Part shown: positions 59,241-64,000 of the stretch, one piece after another | How positions within the stretch are numbered: position 1 is the stretch's first letter | Layout of the letters: each line of letters starts with the position of its first letter | From: Patagioenas fasciata | Taxonomy: Eukaryota > Chordata > Aves > Columbiformes > Columbidae | Direction of reading: 5' to 3' | Assembly: GCF_037038585.1 (NCBI RefSeq) | Contig: NC_092521.1 | Span: forward strand, 50,538,398 to 50,602,397 | DNA: 64,000 nt | The notes under the pieces: model-generated | Database searches by the model: none | What the model was told of the DNA's origin: nothing | The model's input: the letters and a program-made list of their open reading frames with translations, nothing else | Made by a program: the position numbers and the translations under genes

Positions 59241-62200
59241 TTGGGACTTACAAAGAGAGCGGCCTGAGAAGAGCCAAGGGGACCATCCAGGTTTTAGCAG
59301 GTGTCAAGCGCTGTGGAGAAGCAAGAGTGTGTGTGAGAGACTGTGTTAAAGCAAATGTTGCCCATACAGGGGGAGCCTACCTGGAAGAAAGTCTTGATGG
59401 TTTCAATGTAAAGAGGATCTTTTATATTCCTGTGGCAGACGTGGCCTTGCCAATATTCAGGCTGTGCTGCCAAAGCTACCTTTGCTGCAGGATTTGTGCT
59501 CTGCTGATTGCTGGAGTTTATACAGAGAAGATGTGTTTGCAATGCTTTCCCCTCACTTATTGATCTTAACAGATTCCATGGGTTTGTCATTATAGCATAT
59601 GATGCAACAGCCTAGAGCATATTTCTGTCATTATGAAAACCAGTAGGCCCATATAATTAGTATGGTATAAGGCAGCTAAACTTTTGTGTCACTTTTGAGA
59701 TTTTTACCAATGAAATTATTTTGCTCAGATGGCAGGTCAATGTTCTTTCGTTCATTGGGACCAGCCCTGCTGTCTGCCATGAGAGAAACTCTTTGATTTT
59801 TAGTTTGTCGTTGTCCTTAGTAATAGAAACAAAACACAGCTTTTTACTGTTATTATTCTGCCTTCACATGATTCAGCTGGGCCATTTTGGTATTTATGTT
59901 AACACCTGCAGACACAGCTTAGTCGCATGATTAGAGGACACAATGGTGATCACTTTGCAAGAGCCAGTGCTGCAAACCACATAGTTGCTATATTGTTAAT
60001 AGCAGTATGAAAAAAGTTAGGTGTTTAGATATTTAATGATTGTTAGTAACTGTTCCATCTTACTGTTTTTACATTACTCAGATCACTCAAATGTCCAGCA
60101 AGTATCACAGCTATAGAGCTACAGCGTAACTAAAGCTGAATCTGAAATACTTTTTCAACATTTCTGAAGTATTTTGAAATAGCAACAGACAGGGGTCAAA
60201 GACAACCCATGATTAAGCACGCTTTAAATCTGTTGTTCACCTTTGTTGAAAATACGCTTGGTTTCTCTCCAAATACGTACCTTGAAATGTAAAGTATTTT
60301 GAAAAATATGGTTGCTATCTTTTCTGTTAATTTCTTATCGTTTAACCACTTATTTTTCAACTAAAATAAAATAAAAACAGTGTTCTGTAGCTCAGCAGCA
60401 GATTACTTACATTGTAAGTTTGATCCATTATCGTATTGGTACACAAATGACAGAACTAAAATTAGCTATGTCTTATGGAAGAAACAATCATAATGGTTGG
60501 TGATAGACACTCCAGTCTTCTTAAACAGTATATGTTGCCAGCTTTTTATCCTACCTTTGAAACTCCTATAATCTAAAAGTTTGTGATGTGGGAAAGTAAT
60601 TATTTCCTCAGAGGTAATAGAAATAGATGTCTTAAATATATACACAGACCTGGTAAGTAGCAATAAATAGACCTCCTGTCCACCGTTCAGGTATTTTACC
60701 ATAAACTGGACCTTTCTGTTTATAGGAAGCACTCTAGAAAATAATTATGTCATCCAGTTTATTTCCCAGTAAACTGTGTGAACAGTTTATGTTCACATTC
60801 TCTCATGTTGAACTTTACAGCTTTATAAGTCCATTGACTTCTATGGTGTTATCTACTCAACAATAAGTGATAATGGATTAAGACCAGCAATTGAACTTTG
60901 CCTTTATCTCCCTTCCAGATTTATTTGATTTTGTGTATTCCATAATCACATACTTGGCCACCAATTACTGAACAGATCCCTGGTTCATTAAACATACTAG
61001 AAAACTACTGAAGAGTCTGATATTCCACATTCACTTACACTGAATGTCTTAAGCTGACTAGTCTAACTGGAACTGCATCTCATTCATATCATAAGAGTAA
61101 ACACACACACCTAGACAATAAAACTGTGGGAAAAATACTTCATCATTGTTACACTTGAATGGATACGAAACTTTCTATGATGTTATGGCTCATGTCCAGA
61201 TTTCAAAATAACCTTAATATGACACATTAAATTGTGCGACAGAATACTTATCCATGAGCAACTCGGCAAAAAGACAATCTAATTTAATCTTAGACCAATT
61301 TAGACCTGGCTGGTCTGAAATCTTACTCCTAGTGTGTGAAGCTGTTGATTTTCAATTATGCTTTAGCGGCAATGCCTTCCTTCTCAATGACTGGACTGTT
61401 TACCAGCGAATCAACTAATGACTGAATTTCTCTTGTAAGAGTACTGGACTGTTGCAGCACAGATAAAAATATCCTTTCATTTCCCTCTCTTCCTTTATTG
61501 TGGAGTAGTACAGAGACTGCATTTGTGTTTTTAGCCATTCAGGTATCTGAAGGTGACCTAGCTCCCTGCATTTTTAGACAGAATAGGGTTAAAAGAGATT
61601 AGCAGAAAACTTACATTGTTTGCTTCTATTACCTTAAATTTAGATGTAAAGATTAAAACCAGCTTTGAATTACACTGGGGAACTCCAATGTAAATATTTT
61701 AATTGCTTTAAACACAATGGTAAATATACCACTCTTTTCCTCTATATGTAAATATATATTAATACCTATATATATAGAAATACATTTATATATGAAATAG
61801 TGAAGTCCTTATTTATTTATGTGAGATTTAGTAGATTGCACATATACATACATGGGCAGAGTACTCACAACCTCCTTGACTTGCAGATCTGCATTGGGGA
61901 CTAAATATATTGCTTAATTCTCTAGTCATGTTAATTTGATGAACTTTATGTTGCAGTTGCCAAAAAGGACTTCAAAGGAGCCCAACTTCAGATGCCGCAA
62001 ATAAGAGCAAGTGGCACAGTTCAACTGCTACCTAAACAGGATTTGAACCAGGAGTGTAGGAACTGGCAGTTCTCGGAACAGTGTGATTTCTTACAGCCAG
62101 GAGGGTGCACAGAGTGCTCCACTGCTGTCTGGCACAGGTAGTTGCTTTCTCTGGAAAAATAGGGAGGAGCCACCCCATCACTCCCACTTAGCTGAATTTG

Positions 62201-64000
62201 ATTCTTTTCAAGCTGCTTGTGTAGCTGCTTTTGAAATCAATCCAAGATCAAATTCCCTGATGCCAGTAACATTGTCCACTTTAAGTAACCCTCTTCTTTG
62301 AAGTGCTTTCACTGCTCCTCATCTGTAGTCAGAAACAGTCAGGATTTATTCAACTGGAGCTTTCAGTTCTTTTAGAGAGCTGTGATGGAGAGAAAAATAA
62401 GGTAACCTGAAGGATGCTGTTGCAGGACCCCAGTGCAGTGTTCCTGGTCCTCAGACTCTCAGCAGCAGCAGCACCTATTTGCATTAGCTGCATGTGGAAA
62501 TGTTTTGCTCCTACTGATGTTTCTCTGTTTAACATGAATAGCCTGAGTAGTTATGTATATTTATCTCAGCCTTGGAAGGCTGCTCCAGGCTTTGAAGGCT
62601 GAAATGAAAGTTTACAGTTCTGTGTACAAAATCATGCACCTGCCTTTTACTGTAGAGAATGACAAAAATTCAGGGTAGGTAACGAAGGAACAGAGAAACA
62701 ACATATGGGAAATAATATTTTACTTACCTTTGAGAAAAAAGGTCCCTAATGGCCACTTCCCTTCCTGCTCCCCCCGCCCCCCCGAAGGCAGCTGTGGAAA
62801 GCCCAAATAAAACAGAACACATAAACTGTATAAAGAGAGGATGGCAAGCAGTATTTTGAAAAACTGATTTATTAGGTCTGAATTTTTAAAAGTGCTATGT
62901 TAAAATCCTGTAGATGTAGAAATCAAAGCTGTCTTGTAGCATTTTATAGGCTCTACAGACAGTCCCTGTGCAAACCATACAGTTAAGCCAGCTATAATTT
63001 TTTTCTTTTTAAAATGGTGTATTCCTTAGCAAGTTTTTCTTTCATATTTGATAGCAAAATTAACAGAGGTGATAAAAAGTGAATGCTTTTTCGTGATGGA
63101 TAGTTTTGGCTTCTGTGAGAGTGCAAAACTTTCCCTATGTTATTTTCTGTTTTCCCACACTTAGAAGAAAAAAACTTACACATAGATACCATGCTGCTAA
63201 TGAGAAGGTCATCTCAATCTGCTATTCATTGAGTTTTTAAGATGCTCAGGAAGTCTTTTTATTGGCACTCTACAAAAGAATTATAACATTCATTTTTGCA
63301 CCAACTTGGAAATAGCTGGCAGTAAACATGTCCATAATTGAAGCTTCCTGTTGTGTGACTATCATAAAGTCTTACATAATCCTGTATAGATATTTTGTAT
63401 CTAGTGATTTACGTCCACTGAGGACACTACTTTATTATTATTTCTTTTTAGTATCATGAAAGATAATGGTATTTGTTTCACTTAAAGACAAATAAAATTA
63501 AGATTTCCAGGGTGATGAAGGTAGCTATGTGAGGGTTTTTAAAAATGTAGTTACACAGATGGTAAGAAGATTCACATTTACTTAAAGAGTTATTTTGTCC
63601 TAGCAGGCATGACAAAACCTGTCTTCATTCCTTTCTATTCAGCTCACTAAGTACTTCTGTGCTCCAGTAGTTAATCAGTTACCAGATTCCACAGCTTTTG
63701 TTTTCACACTGTTTAATTTTTCTTATTTGACACGGAGCCTGTGAATGGATTCAGTTGCAGATACGGGTACAGCTTTCAAGTCTGCCTACTCTTTATGATT
63801 AGGACTGCTTTTTGTTACCATTGCCACCACCGTTACTCCTTCTAAACAGGTACATTTCTAATAAGTATATGTAAAGAAAGCAGTTAAGAATTACATTTCC
63901 TATCTTACCATTAAGTCCATTCTGAATATGTAAATCTAAGTTTAATTTACTCACTCCATAAAACTGAACAATTAAAAAAGTTAGTCTGGCAAGAATTAGT
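59241..64000. other. Upstream intergenic DNA
   Basis: The end of the CpG island passes into A+T-rich sequence. It contains AT-rich simple sequence near 61741-61795, a short CAG run near 62460, a C-run near 62770-62783, and one 60-codon frame at 61356-61538 on the minus strand. No gene can be supported. Confidence 0.4.
61356..61538 (-). other. Isolated 60-codon open frame
   Basis: On the minus strand, MAKNTNAVSVLLHNKGREG continuing to SLVNSPVIEKEGIAAKA and stop. Its composition looks like an ordinary soluble protein, but the start context is weak (T at -3), a stop lies directly upstream, and no family is recognised. A chance frame is the default explanation. Confidence 0.15.

Noticed and set aside
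59147-59563. 138-codon plus-strand frame beside the CpG island, which might suggest a divergent gene.
   Set aside because: Composition changes along the frame, no splice or family support; a divergent non-coding transcript cannot be excluded.

Overview
The window is a piece of a bird nuclear genome. This rests on several CR1 LINE fragments with avian-type 3' ends, a compact 40-kb version of a vertebrate gene with GT-AG introns, a CpG-island promoter, and A+T-rich intergenic DNA. I see no prokaryotic operons, CRISPR arrays, tRNA or rRNA genes.

The one gene I can identify with certainty is RBBP8 (CtIP), on the minus strand. Its CpG-island promoter and a probable non-coding first exon lie at about 58.5-59.2 kb. 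The start codon is at 55670-55672 and the stop at 19784-19786. I could place 18 coding exons by conserved protein sequence and splice signals. Their phases join without a break into 2,736 bases, i.e. 911 codons plus stop (the human protein has 897 residues). The conserved landmarks are present: the N-terminal coiled coil with a CxxC (C90/C93), the SPVF BRCA1-docking site (S333), a KEN box (471-473), the CtBP motif PLDLS (493-497), and the Sae2-like C-terminus with the CDK site T861 (human T847). Two human regulatory motifs are missing: the LECEE RB-type motif and the SQ matching human S745.

Region by region: 1-19.3 kb is mainly intergenic, downstream of RBBP8. It holds a possible terminal exon of an unknown plus-strand gene at the left edge, two sister CR1 3' ends (4.5 and 9.7 kb), a minus-strand CR1 piece (7.1 kb), an unclassified GC-rich patch (8.9-9.5 kb), an exon-like block with good splice signals (12.3-12.6 kb), a CR1 3' end (15.8-16.3 kb) and an older CR1-like fragment (17.3-17.6 kb). 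From 19.3 to 59 kb is RBBP8. Its introns carry a 143-bp hAT-type MITE with long terminal inverted repeats and an 8-bp target duplication (23.3 kb), a 1.4-kb antisense CR1 with a broken reverse transcriptase (39.9-41.3 kb), older CR1 remnants, many A/C-rich low-complexity tracts, and an unexplained exon-like block (56.3-56.5 kb). From 59.2 to 64 kb is upstream DNA with no gene I can support, apart from one weak 60-codon frame.

Nothing here amounts to a new multi-gene system. The most useful leads are the lost CtIP motifs, the palindromic CGCG plus E2F promoter, the clean MITE, and three exon-like blocks without an assigned gene.
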